The notes below the pieces were generated by a model, which had not been told where the DNA came from, ran no database searches, and was given only the letters and a program-made list of their open reading frames with translations. From contig NZ_CP107899.1 in the NCBI RefSeq assembly GCF_036013915.1, positions 2,356,001 to 2,420,000 of the forward strand: a stretch of 64,000 bases of DNA, written 5' to 3'. The stretch comes from Streptomyces sp. NBC_00464. Lineage in GTDB: Bacteria; Actinomycetota; Actinomycetes; Streptomycetales; Streptomycetaceae. This document shows positions 38,996 through 47,428 of the stretch, one piece after another. The translations under genes and the position numbers were made by a program. Every line of letters begins with the position of its first letter. Position 1 is the first letter of the stretch.

Positions 38996-40312
38996 CTAGC
39001 CTTCTTCCAGCATTTCGGTCACCAGTGCGGCAATGCGGGAGCGCTCCGAACGCGTGAGCGTCACATGCGCGAAGAGCGGGTGCCCCTTCAGCTTCTCGAC
39101 CACGGCGACCACTCCGTCGTACCGGCCGACCCGGAGGTTGTCCCGCTGGGCCACGTCATGCGTGAGCACCACTCGGGAATTCGCCCCGATTCTGGACAAC
39201 ACGGTCAGCAGGACGTTGCGTTCGAGCGACTGGGCCTCGTCGACGATCACGAAGGCGTCGTGCAGGGACCGGCCCCTGATGTGGGTGAGCGGCAGGACCT
39301 CCAGCATGCCGCGCCCCAGCACCTCCTCGATCACCTCGCGGCCGGAGACCGCCGAGAGGGTGTCGAAGACGGCCTGGGCCCAGGGGCTCATCTTCTCGGC
39401 CTCGCTGCCGGGGAGATAGCCGAGCTCCTGCCCGCCCACCGCGTACAGCGGACGGAAGACCATCACCTTCTTGTGCTGTCCTCGCTCCAGCACGGCTTCG
39501 AGGCCCGCGCAGAGCGCCAGCGCCGACTTGCCGGTGCCGGCCCTGCCGCCCAGCGACACGATGCCGACGTCCTGGTCCAGGAGGAGGTCCAGGGCGATGC
39601 GCTGCTCGGCGCTGCGGCCGTGGATACCGAAGGCCTCCCGGTCGCCGCGGACGAGGCGGACATTGCCCTCGGCCGTCACCCGGCCGAGCGCCTTGCCCCG
39701 TTCGGACTGGAGGACCAGGCCGGTGTGCACGGGCAGCTCGGCCGCCTCGGGGACGTACAGCGTCTCCTCGGTGAAGAGGAGGTCCACCTGTTCGGCCGAG
39801 AGGGATAGTTCAGACATTCCGGTCCAGCCGGAGTCGGTGATGGCGAGTTCCGCCCGGTACTCCTCGGCGAGGAGACCGACCGACGATGCCTTGATGCGCA
39901 GCGGCAGGTCCTTGGAGACGACCGTGACGTCGTACCCCTCGGCCTGGAGATTGCGAGCGACCGCGAGAATCCGTGAGTCGTTGTCCCCCAACCGGTAGCC
40001 GGCGGGAAGGACGCCGGGATCGGAGTGGTTGAGTTCGACGCGCAGCGTCCCGCCCAGATCCCCGAGGGGGATCGGGGCATCCAGCCGGCCGTACCTGACC
40101 CGGAAGTCGTCCAGCAGGCGCAGGGCCTGCCGGGCGAAGTACCCGAGCTCGGGATGGTGCCGTTTGGCCTCCAGTTCCGTGACCACGACGATCGGGAGCA
40201 CGACTTCGTGCTCGTCGAAGCGGGACATGGCGTTCGGATCGGCCAGCAGGACGCTGGTGTCGAGAACATAGGTGCGCCTGTCGGGCATGCGGCGCTTTGT
40301 GCTGGTCACCAC
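38996..40312 (-). CDS. PIN-PhoH fusion protein (PhoH2-like RNase/helicase)
   Basis: A 438-residue protein. N-terminal PIN nuclease (about 5-150) begins [20 protein letters not shown] and has acidic residues in [10 protein letters not shown] and [14 protein letters not shown]-terminal PhoH ATPase (about 220-438) has Walker [17 protein letters not shown], Walker [17 protein letters not shown] and [16 protein letters not shown]. This PhoH2 layout links RNA unwinding with RNA cutting. GTG 40312 (alternatives GTG 40309 and ATG 40288) begins the conserved part. It is not a two-gene toxin module: no antitoxin ORF precedes it. Confidence 0.92.
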   Translation of the reverse strand: MVTSTKRRMPDRRTYVLDTSVLLADPNAMSRFDEHEVVLPIVVVTELEAKRHHPELGYFARQALRLLDDFRVRYGRLDAPIPLGDLGGTLRVELNHSDPGVLPAGYRLGDNDSRILAVARNLQAEGYDVTVVSKDLPLRIKASSVGLLAEEYRAELAITDSGWTGMSELSLSAEQVDLLFTEETLYVPEAAELPVHTGLVLQSERGKALGRVTAEGNVRLVRGDREAFGIHGRSAEQRIALDLLLDQDVGIVSLGGRAGTGKSALALCAGLEAVLERGQHKKVMVFRPLYAVGGQELGYLPGSEAEKMSPWAQAVFDTLSAVSGREVIEEVLGRGMLEVLPLTHIRGRSLHDAFVIVDEAQSLERNVLLTVLSRIGANSRVVLTHDVAQRDNLRVGRYDGVVAVVEKLKGHPLFAHVTLTRSERSRIAALVTEMLEEG

Positions 40313-40643
40313 GGAAGGACGTACCCCCTCGGACGAGGTTGGGGTGCGACGGCGTCGCGGAGCATCCCAATGGGAGAGGACGGGCCGGGCTCCGGCCACC
40401 TTGCGCGGGCCGAGCGCCGGCCCTCCGCGTCGGCCGCACTGTATGTACGGTCCTTCGTGTGCAAAGGGCCTCCCGGGCGAGCGGACTCCATGCCGCTCAC
40501 TTGGACACGACGTCCGCCTGGTTGGTGACCGGACGTCGACCTGTCAGGGGTATGCCCTCGAACACGCCAAGCCATGCCGACCTGGCCGGTTCCGGTCGAA
40601 GCCGTCCGGGGCCAGCCGGTGGCCTTCCGGCCCTCGAGAGGCC
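40313..40643. other. 331-bp region between uppS-like and phoH genes
   Basis: Both flanking genes read on the minus strand. No ORF with coding character is seen; the region should contain the phoH promoter and the end of the cis-prenyltransferase transcript, but no box pair or strong hairpin stands out except a weak GGCCT/AGGCC stem next to the prenyltransferase stop. Confidence 0.4.
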
Positions 40644-41405
40644 CTAGCCGCCGTAGCGGCGGTGACGGGCCGCGTAGTCGCGCAGGGCCCGCAGGAAGTC
40701 GACGCGGCGGAACGCCGGCCAGAAGACCTCGCAGAAGTAGTACTCCGAATGCGCGCTCTGCCAGAGCATGAAGCCCGACAGCCGCTGCTCGCCGCTGGTA
40801 CGGATCACGAGGTCGGGGTCCGGCTGTCCCCGGGTGTAGAGGTGCTCGGAGATCAGGTCGGTGGAGACGATCTCCGCCAGGTCCTCGAAGGAGGTGCCCT
40901 TCTCGGAGTGGTCCAGCAGCAGGGAGCGCACCGCGTCCGCGATCTCCTGGCGCCCGCCGTAGCCGACGGCGACGTTGACCAGTATTCCGTCGACCCCGAC
41001 GGTGGCCTGCTCGGCCTCCTTGAGGACCGTCTGGGTGTGCGCGGGCAGCAGGTCGAGCGTGCCGACGTGGTGGACGCGCCAGCGCCCGTCCGCCACCAGG
41101 TCGCGCACCGTGTTCTCGATGATGCCGAGGAGCGGGATGAGCTCGGACTCGGGCCGGTCGAAGTTGTCGGTGGAGAGCATCCAGAGCGTGACGACCTCGA
41201 CGTCCGTCTCGCTGCACCAGCCGAGAAGCTCCTTGATCTTGTCCGCTCCGGCCTGGTGCCCCTGCGCGGCGGTGCCGCCGGACGCCTTCGCCCAGCGCCG
41301 GTTTCCGTCGAGGATGACGCCGATGTGCTTGGGCACCTGGGCGTGATCGAGGCGGGCCTCCACCCGGCGCGCGTAGAGCCCGTACACCAGGTCGCGCAAG
41401 TTCAC
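40644..41405 (-). CDS. cis-Prenyltransferase (isoprenyl diphosphate synthase, UppS-like)
   Basis: A 253-residue undecaprenyl-pyrophosphate-synthase-family enzyme. The diphosphate-binding Asp is in HIGVILDGNRRWAKA, followed by HQAGADKIKELLGWC, TLWMLSTDNFDRPESEL and the C-terminal PDLVIRTSGEQRLSGFM, then WQSAHSEYYF. All family regions I-V are present. Streptomycetes have more than one homologue, some making short-chain Z-polyprenyl products, so chain length is open and no symbol is given. GTG 41405 is preceded by GAGAGGTGG. Confidence 0.92.
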   Translation of the reverse strand: MNLRDLVYGLYARRVEARLDHAQVPKHIGVILDGNRRWAKASGGTAAQGHQAGADKIKELLGWCSETDVEVVTLWMLSTDNFDRPESELIPLLGIIENTVRDLVADGRWRVHHVGTLDLLPAHTQTVLKEAEQATVGVDGILVNVAVGYGGRQEIADAVRSLLLDHSEKGTSFEDLAEIVSTDLISEHLYTRGQPDPDLVIRTSGEQRLSGFMLWQSAHSEYYFCEVFWPAFRRVDFLRALRDYAARHRRYGG

Positions 41406-41600
41406 TGAGTCCACCTCTCGGTTCCGTGCGGGCACGCCCGCCCCTTTGCCCGGGGTCCGGGGTCGTCCACCTGGGGATCGCTGCACCGGAAGGGGGCGAT
41501 CGCCCCGCCGTGCCGTGCAGTCCCGAAGCCGCCACATTACTGCGCAGGCGGCGCACCGGCCCAACCCGGCCTGTCACAAGTCCGTGATAAGGAGGGAAAC

Positions 41601-42641
41601 GTGACTGATTCCTCTTCCTCCTACCGGGCCGACGCCGCGCGCTACGACTCCATGGAGTACCGCCGCACCGGCCGCAGCGGCCTCAAGCTCCCGGCCGTCT
41701 CGCTCGGCCTCTGGCACAACTTCGGCGACGACCGCGCGCTCGACTCGCAGCGCGCCATCCTGCGCCGGGCCTTCGACCTCGGCGTGACCCACTTCGACCT
41801 GGCCAACAACTACGGCCCGCCGCCCGGCTCCGCCGAGCTCAACTTCGGAAAGATCTTCCAGCAGGATTTCGCCCCGTACCGCGACGAGCTGATCATCTCC
41901 ACCAAGGCGGGGTACGACATGCACCCCGGCCCCTACGGCGAGTGGGGCTCGCGCAAGTACCTCCTTTCGTCGCTCGACGCCTCCCTGAAGCGGATGGGGC
42001 TCGACTACGTCGACATCTTCTACTCGCACCGCTTCGACCCGGACACTCCGCTGGAGGAGACGATGGGGGCCCTGGCCTCCGCCGTGCGGCAGGGCAAGGC
42101 GCTGTACGTGGGGGTGTCCTCGTACAACTCCGAGCAGACCGCAGAGGCGGCCCGGCTGCTGAAGGAGATGGGGGTGCCGGCCCTGATCCACCAGCCGTCC
42201 TACTCGATGATCAACCGCTGGACCGAGGACGACGGGCTGCTGGACACCCTGGAGGCGGCCGGCATGGGCTGCATCTCCTTCGTGCCGCTCGCCCAGGGGC
42301 TGCTGACCGGCAAGTACCTGAAGGGCATCCCGGAGGGTTCACGCGCCACGCAGGGCAAGTCCCTCAACCCGGACCTGCTCTCGGACGAGGTGGTCCGCCG
42401 GCTGAACGGGCTGAACGACATCGCACGCCGCCGCGGCCAGTCGCTCGCCCAGCTGGCCCTCAACTGGGTGCTGCGCGACAGCCGTATGACGTCGGCCCTG
42501 ATCGGCGCGTCGAGCGTGGGGCAGCTGGAGGAGAACGTCGCGGCTCTGGCCGGACCGGCGCTGTCGGCCGGGGAGTTGAAGGAGATCGACACCTTCGCCG
42601 TGGACACCGCGGGCACCAACATCTGGGCCGGACGGGCCTGA
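41601..42641 (+). CDS. mgrA: Aldo/keto reductase, L-glyceraldehyde 3-phosphate reductase type
   Basis: A 346-residue NADPH-dependent reductase close to E. coli YghZ, which detoxifies methylglyoxal and L-GAP. Catalytic tetrad: Asp and Tyr in HFDLANNYGPPPGSAELNFG, Lys in IISTKAGYDM, His in DIFYSHRFDPDTP. C-terminal cofactor loop IGASSVGQLEENVAAL is present. GGAGGG lies 8 nt before the start. The start region has an extra SSSSYRAD run that is often seen in actinobacterial copies. Confidence 0.9.
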   Translation: MTDSSSSYRADAARYDSMEYRRTGRSGLKLPAVSLGLWHNFGDDRALDSQRAILRRAFDLGVTHFDLANNYGPPPGSAELNFGKIFQQDFAPYRDELIISTKAGYDMHPGPYGEWGSRKYLLSSLDASLKRMGLDYVDIFYSHRFDPDTPLEETMGALASAVRQGKALYVGVSSYNSEQTAEAARLLKEMGVPALIHQPSYSMINRWTEDDGLLDTLEAAGMGCISFVPLAQGLLTGKYLKGIPEGSRATQGKSLNPDLLSDEVVRRLNGLNDIARRRGQSLAQLALNWVLRDSRMTSALIGASSVGQLEENVAALAGPALSAGELKEIDTFAVDTAGTNIWAGRA

Positions 42642-43024
42642 GAGGCTGCCGGGGCTCACGACCGCGCCTGCGGTACGGACCCGGCGTTACGGACCCGGCA
42701 GTACCCGGGCACAAAAAAAACGGGCCGGTCCGTGGGGGGGGTTACGGACCGGCCCGAGGGGGGGTTTCCACCATAACCCTTCGTAAGTGATGCTGCGTGC
42801 CACGCCGCGAAATAATTACTCTCCGAATGTGCGGGACTCCGCTGCGGGCACGGAATCTAGCCCTCCGCAGGGCTCGGAACTGCACAGACGTCCGGTGGCG
42901 CCGCCTTGACGCCCGGACGGCCCCCGGGACGTACACAGGATGTGCACATTCCGGTGATGATCACGGGCGGGGCGGCCGGGCATGAGGACAGATTCTGACC
43001 TGATGGGCCGGTAGTTTTCGATTC
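42642..43024. other. 383-bp intergenic region, with strong hairpin and AT-rich end
   Basis: Contains the large hairpin at 42721-42756 and, near 42800, the AT-rich GAAATAATTACTCTCCG stretch that may hold a promoter. No supported gene is seen. Confidence 0.5.
42721..42756 (-). terminator. Strong hairpin flanked by an A8 run
   Basis: CGGGCCGGTCCGT, a G-rich 10-nt loop, ACGGACCGGCCCG: perfect 13-bp arms. Eight A residues stand directly to the left (42713-42720), so read on the minus strand the stem is followed by U8, a textbook intrinsic terminator. It also lies downstream of mgrA and could stop that transcript without a U tract. Confidence 0.75.
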
Positions 43025-44179
43025 ATGACGACGCGACGCGCCACCGTGGACCGGGCAAGGGTGAACACCCGCCGAATGGAGCGCCAGGGTCTGACGGTCC
43101 CGCTCGACGCCGCCCCGGCCCCGGTGGTCGAGTTGATGCCGGCCGCGCATGCGCAGGTCCTGTCCGCCGCCGAGCTCTCCGTGGGGCTGCGGAGCCGCGA
43201 TCTGACCCGTGCCGATGTGCGCAGGGCTCTGTGGTCGGACCGGACCCTGATCAAGACGTTCGGACCGCGCGGCACGGTCCACCTGGTGTCGGCGGCCGAA
43301 CTGCCGCTGTGGACGGGCGCGTTGTCGTCGCTGCCGGCGGGCCGCAACACCCAGCCGGAAGGGGTGCGGATGACTCCGGAGCAGACCGCGGAGGTGCTCG
43401 CGGCCATCGCCGACGCCCTGACCGGCGCCGAGCTGACCGTCGACGAACTCACGGAGGCGGTCATCGCCCGCGCCGGGGCCTGGGCCGGCGAGCCGGTGAT
43501 GCCCGCCTTCCAGACCCTGTGGCCGCGCTGGCGGCAGGTGACTCACCTGGCGTCCCACCGCGGACTGCTCTGCTTCGGCCAGGACCGCGGCCGCAAGGTC
43601 ACCTACACCCGCCCCGACGTCACCCCGCTCGACGGACCGCCTGCACTCGCCGCACTCATCGGCCGATATCTGCACGCGTACGGCCCCGCCACCCCGCAGA
43701 ACTTCGCCACTTGGCTGGCCGCACCCGCCCGCTGGGCCTCCGAACTGTTCGCGGGACTCGCGGCGGACGGGGAGATCGAAGAGGTGGCGTACGGGGACGG
43801 CAGCCCGGCCTGGGTGGTGGCGGGCGACACCGCCTTCCCCTCACAGCCGGTACGCGGGGTGCGGCTCCTCCCCTACTTCGACGCGTTCGTCATCGCGTCC
43901 CAGCCCCGCGAGGAGCTCTTCCCCGGCGCCGCCCGCACCCGGGCACTGGCGGGCGGCCAGGCGGGGAACTTCCCGGTGCTGCTCGTCGACGGCACCGTGG
44001 CCGGGGTGTGGCACCAGCGGCGCTCGGGCCGGCGGATCGCGGTGACGGTGGAGCCGCTGTCCCCGCTGACGGCCGGACAGCTCCGGGAGCTGGAGCAGCA
44101 GGTGGCCCGGGTGGGCGAGGTGCTGGAGGGGAAGCCGGAGCTGACGGTGGGGAAGGTGACGGTAGGGGCCCACGCGTAG
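43025..44179 (+). CDS. Winged-helix DNA-binding (AlkZ-like, DUF1006-type) protein
   Basis: A 384-residue protein of the AlkZ/YcaQ family, helix-turn-helix proteins that act as DNA glycosylases in some species (AZL protects against azinomycin). The HTH-rich start (RARVNTRRMERQGLTVPLDA), RSRDLTRADVRRALWSDRTL and the QVDSHLRG-like QHVTHLA/AHRGLL segment VTHLASHRGLLCFGQDRGRK fit; LPYFDAFVIASQPREELF is near the C-terminus. A QxQ or QVD catalytic motif is not clearly seen, so glycosylase action is unproven. Confidence 0.75.
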   Translation: MTTRRATVDRARVNTRRMERQGLTVPLDAAPAPVVELMPAAHAQVLSAAELSVGLRSRDLTRADVRRALWSDRTLIKTFGPRGTVHLVSAAELPLWTGALSSLPAGRNTQPEGVRMTPEQTAEVLAAIADALTGAELTVDELTEAVIARAGAWAGEPVMPAFQTLWPRWRQVTHLASHRGLLCFGQDRGRKVTYTRPDVTPLDGPPALAALIGRYLHAYGPATPQNFATWLAAPARWASELFAGLAADGEIEEVAYGDGSPAWVVAGDTAFPSQPVRGVRLLPYFDAFVIASQPREELFPGAARTRALAGGQAGNFPVLLVDGTVAGVWHQRRSGRRIAVTVEPLSPLTAGQLRELEQQVARVGEVLEGKPELTVGKVTVGAHA

Positions 44180-44188
44180 GACGCGGCG

Positions 44189-44647
44189 TCAGGTCGTGGC
44201 GGCCACGCCCCGGTGGCCCCGGGTGAAGCGGATGCCCACGGTGTCGCCGCCCGTCACCACGAAACGGCCGCCCTCGCAGCGGATGACGGCCTCGTGCACC
44301 TCGCCCCGGTCGTCCCTGCGCTCCTCGGTGCGCAGCACCGTCCAGCCGCCGTCGGGCGGCTGCGGCAGCCGCCCCAACTCGGCGAACTCCCACTGGGCGG
44401 CGGGTACGCACCAGTCGGGAAGGTGCGGCCAGGTACCCGCCCCCACATGCAGGGTGCCGTCGGACGCGCAGGTCAGGAGCACCGACTGGCCGTCTGCCAG
44501 CAGGAAGGCGACCGCTTCCGGCTCCCCCATGCGCCCCTCGGGCCGGTAGAAGATGCCGAGGACGCCGACGATCCTGGCCCCTCTGAGCCATTCGGAGTTC
44601 CCCTGCCGCGGGCCGCGCGTCGCTTCCTCGTCGTTGCCGACCCTCAT
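44189..44647 (-). CDS. Hypothetical protein
   Basis: A 152-residue cytosolic protein with no family I can name. It has alternating short β-strands (EAVAFLLADGQSVLLTCASD, EVHEAVIRCEGGRFVVTGGD, TVGIRFTRGHRGVAATT) and hydrophobic Trp-rich turns (TWPHLPDWCVPAAQWEF), which suggests a small β-barrel. It converges on the AlkZ-like gene and lies downstream of a methyltransferase on its strand. Conserved features and a normal start at ATG 44647 support that it is real. Confidence 0.6.
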   Translation of the reverse strand: MRVGNDEEATRGPRQGNSEWLRGARIVGVLGIFYRPEGRMGEPEAVAFLLADGQSVLLTCASDGTLHVGAGTWPHLPDWCVPAAQWEFAELGRLPQPPDGGWTVLRTEERRDDRGEVHEAVIRCEGGRFVVTGGDTVGIRFTRGHRGVAATT

Positions 44648-44722
44648 GGCCTGCTCCTTCCCCGTGCGCGTGCGCTCAGCACCCAGGGTGCCATCCTTCG
44701 GGCGCGGGAAGGGTGTTCGGCC

Positions 44723-45529
44723 TCATGCGGGTTTGCGGGCCTCGATCAGAAAGCGGGTGGTGTGGGCGACGAACGGCCCCTCGGTCTCGATCCGGTGGTG
44801 CAGCGCGGCAAGTCGGTTCCGGTACGCGCCGACGGTGAAGCCGGGCACCATCCAGATCACCTTGCGCAGGAAGTAGACGACCGCGCCGATGTCGCGGAAC
44901 TCGGTGCGCAGCCGCTCCATCCGCAGGTCGACGACGTCGAGACCGGCCGCCCCGGCTGCGGCGCGCGCCTGCTCTGGGTCGCGTCCTGCGCGTACCTCCG
45001 GCGGCTGCGGGCCGAGGAAGTACTCGACGAGTTCGAAGACGCTCGCCGGGCCGACCTGCTGCGAGAAGTACGTGCCGCCGGGGGTCAGGACCCGGGCGAT
45101 CTCCTCCCACCACGTGGTCACCGGATGGCGGCTGACCACCAGGTCGAAGGCCGCGTCACCGAACGGCAGCGGTGGCTTGTCCTCGTCCGCGACCACCACG
45201 GCTCCCAGCGGATGCAGCAGGGCGGTCGCACGGGCGATGTTCGGCGGCCAGCCCTCGGTGGCCACGGTCAGCGGCGGCAGCTTCGGTGCGGAGGCGAGCA
45301 CTTCGCCGCCCCCGGTCTGGATGTCGAGCGCCGCCCGCGCCCGGCCGAGGCGCTCCCCCATGGCGCGGGCGTACCCCCAGGAGGGGCGCTCCTCGGTGGC
45401 CCGGCCCTCCAGCCAGGAGAAGTCCCAGCCGGCCACGGACACGGCGTCGGCCTCGGCGACCAGGGCTTCGAACCGGGCGCGTTCGGCTGCTTGCGCGGCT
45501 GTTCGCGCGTCATCGGGAGTTGCGGTCAT
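44723..45529 (-). CDS. SAM-dependent class I methyltransferase
   Basis: A 268-residue methyltransferase. Motif I is ALDIQTGGGEVLA (acidic end of β1 with glycine turn), motif II follows in ATALLHPLGAVVVADEDKPP, and motif IV is FDLVVSRHPVTTWWEEIARV, then LTPGGTYFSQQVG. ATG 45529 leaves the N-terminal helix. The family includes many small-molecule methylases with unknown targets. It is upstream of, and same strand as, the hypothetical gene at 44189, separated by 75 bp. Confidence 0.82.
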   Translation of the reverse strand: MTATPDDARTAAQAAERARFEALVAEADAVSVAGWDFSWLEGRATEERPSWGYARAMGERLGRARAALDIQTGGGEVLASAPKLPPLTVATEGWPPNIARATALLHPLGAVVVADEDKPPLPFGDAAFDLVVSRHPVTTWWEEIARVLTPGGTYFSQQVGPASVFELVEYFLGPQPPEVRAGRDPEQARAAAGAAGLDVVDLRMERLRTEFRDIGAVVYFLRKVIWMVPGFTVGAYRNRLAALHHRIETEGPFVAHTTRFLIEARKPA

Positions 45530-45611
45530 ACGGGGATGGTGGCAGCCGGACGCCACCGAGCGCGAAGCCATTTACGGCGCGCCACTGCGGCCGGCGGCCG
45601 TCCGGGGTCTC

Positions 45612-46439
45612 TCAGGCGGCCAGTCCGCCGAACAGGATCCCCAGCAGCGCGCCCGCGATCATGAACGGGCCGAACGGGATGCCCGTCTTGCGCCCGGCGC
45701 GCCGCATGATCACCAGCCCGAGCCCGTACACCGCCCCGAACAGGAACCCCGCGAACCCGCCGACGAACAGGACGGCCCAGCCGTACCAGCCGAGGGCCAC
45801 GCCCAGGGAGAGGGCGAGTTTGACGTCGCCGAAGCCCATCCCGTTCGGGTTGATGAGGAAGAGCAGGAAGTAGAAGGCGCCGAGAGCGGCGCCGCCGAGC
45901 AGGGCGGGCAGCCAGCCGCCACCGTGCTCCGGCAGCAGAGCGGCAACGCCGAGGAGCACGGCGGCCACGGCCGCGGCCGGCAGCGTCAGCCGGTCGGGCA
46001 GCCGGTGGACCCGGCGGTCGATGGTCGCGAGGAGTACGCCGACGGGGGCGAGCAGCAGCCAGACGGCGAGCTCGGGGCGCGTCCCGGTGGCCGCGGCGAG
46101 GGCGGCGCAGGCGAGAGCGGTGACGACGGGGGCGAGGATGTGCGGGGCGTAGCGCGGGGCGGTGGGGGGCGGCGCGGTGTCGGGGCCGTCGGACTCGCCG
46201 GTCCCGTCGCCGGCCGGGTCCGGCCCGACTGCCTTGCGCACGGCGGTGGTTGCGCCCGCCTCGGCGCAGGTCGTGCAGCGCGTGGAGCCGAGCCAGCCGC
46301 GGCCGGGCCCGGTGAGGGCGTGACCGGCGGGGCACGCGTCCCGCCACGCGTCGTCCGGTTCGACGGAGAACCGGTAGGCGGCGCGAGGTACCAGCAGTCC
46401 GGCCGCGGCCCCCCAGAGGGCGGCGACCCCTATCAGCAT
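45612..46439 (-). CDS. Prepilin peptidase (A24 aspartic protease)
   Basis: A 275-residue membrane protease. Catalytic aspartates are in VGVLLATIDRRVHRLPD and in the NPNGMGFGDVKLALSL GxGD motif, with six or more hydrophobic helices. The N-terminal part keeps a degenerate Cys cluster (WRDACPAGHAL, STRCTTCAEAG) but no methyltransferase-type core is obvious, so it probably only cleaves. It would remove class III signal sequences from pilin-like proteins in the membrane. It lies 5 kb from the Flp-signal toxin gene described below and is divergent from a DUF192 gene. Confidence 0.85.
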   Translation of the reverse strand: MLIGVAALWGAAAGLLVPRAAYRFSVEPDDAWRDACPAGHALTGPGRGWLGSTRCTTCAEAGATTAVRKAVGPDPAGDGTGESDGPDTAPPPTAPRYAPHILAPVVTALACAALAAATGTRPELAVWLLLAPVGVLLATIDRRVHRLPDRLTLPAAAVAAVLLGVAALLPEHGGGWLPALLGGAALGAFYFLLFLINPNGMGFGDVKLALSLGVALGWYGWAVLFVGGFAGFLFGAVYGLGLVIMRRAGRKTGIPFGPFMIAGALLGILFGGLAA

Positions 46440-46552
46440 GGCGTACACCTCATAGACCCTAGACGGCCCCGCGGACACCGGCCATGGGCCCGGGGGCCCA
46501 CTCCTCGCCGAACCGGACCCAGGGCACGTCACGTGGCGCTACGGTCGTGGCC

Positions 46553-46924
46553 ATGGCTCGATGGAGCAATGGAACAGGAACGCTGACGATCACCGACCGG
46601 GACGGGGAACGGGAGACCGTGGTGCCGCTGCGCATCGCGGCCTCGTACCGTCACCGGACCCGTGGACTGCTCGGCCAGGACGGGGTCGACGGCGCGCTGA
46701 TGATCACGCCTTGCGGGAGCGTGCACTCCTTCCGGATGCGGTTCACGATCGATGTGGCCTATCTGGACCGGAAGTTCAACGTCGTGGCGGTGCACACGAT
46801 GAAGCCCGGACGGCTGGGCCTGCCCCGGCTGCGGGCCCGGCATGTGATCGAGTCGGAGGCCGGCGCGATGGCGGCGTGGGGGCTGAGGCCGGGTACGCAG
46901 GTGCGGATCACGCAGACCGGTTGA
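46553..46924 (+). CDS. DUF192 protein
   Basis: A 123-residue protein of the DUF192 family: RIAASYRHRTRGLLGQDGVD, ITPCGSVHSFRMRFTIDVAY, LDRKFNVVAVHTMKPGR and the C-terminal GAMAAWGLRPGTQVRI. Members are small β-rich, often exported or membrane-associated, with no settled function; in actinobacteria they often accompany pilus or secretion genes, as here beside a prepilin peptidase. ATG 46553 lies 23 bp after TACGGT and may be leaderless. Divergent promoter of about 110 bp shared with the peptidase. Confidence 0.8.
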   Translation: MARWSNGTGTLTITDRDGERETVVPLRIAASYRHRTRGLLGQDGVDGALMITPCGSVHSFRMRFTIDVAYLDRKFNVVAVHTMKPGRLGLPRLRARHVIESEAGAMAAWGLRPGTQVRITQTG

Positions 46925-46959
46925 ACGGGGTTCCGTGGTGCGGGGTTCCTGGGTGCGGG

Positions 46960-47383
46960 GTTCCGTCCTCAATCGCCGGACGGGCTTGTGTGCGGGTCCC
47001 CCGCGGGGTGCGCCCCTGTCCGGTGGGTGGGGGTGGGGGCCCTCCGGGGAGACTCCTCAAAAATGGCGTGTGCACCCGACGACGAACAGGGACCCGGGTC
47101 GTACGCCATTTTCTGCGGGGACTCCCCTGCACGCCCCCACCCGGCCGCCCCTGCGTCTGAACACCGGCTCCGATGACTGCCGCAGACGCACGACGGCCGG
47201 GTCCGGGGCCGTGCAGGGGAGTCCCCGCAGGACGACGAACAGATACCCGGGTCCATCACGTACCCGCGGAACGTTCGTCGTCCGAGGAGACGCCCCGGAG
47301 GGGCACCGGACCCCCACCCACCGGGCAACAGCGCCCCGCGGGGCACCCGCACCACTAAGCCCGTCCGGCGCTTGAGGACGGAA
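46960..47383. repeat. 424-bp nested inverted-repeat element
   Basis: The outer arms begin GTTCCGTCCTCAATCGCCGG and continue as ACGGGCTTG; the right end is the near-exact reverse complement ending GAGGACGGAAC, with the symmetry continuing irregularly for about 100 bp inward (GACTCCTC/GAGGAGAC, CCCACCCACCGG). Inside are further paired blocks: GCGGGGACTCCCCTGCACG against CGTGCAGGGGAGTCCCCGC, and GACGACGAACAG...ACCCGGGTC twice. No ORF inside looks coding. It fills the whole DUF192 to mannosyltransferase gap, has the form of a mobile palindromic unit (MITE/REP-like), and no target duplication was checked for. Confidence 0.75.
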
Positions 47384-47428
47384 CCCCCCAGCCCAGGCCC
47401 CGGACACCCGGCGGACATAATCGGCCGT

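Noticed and set aside
38996..40312. PhoH gene as a toxin-antitoxin PIN system
   Set aside because: The PIN domain is fused to a PhoH ATPase and there is no small antitoxin ORF in front, so it is treated as a housekeeping-type PhoH2 protein.
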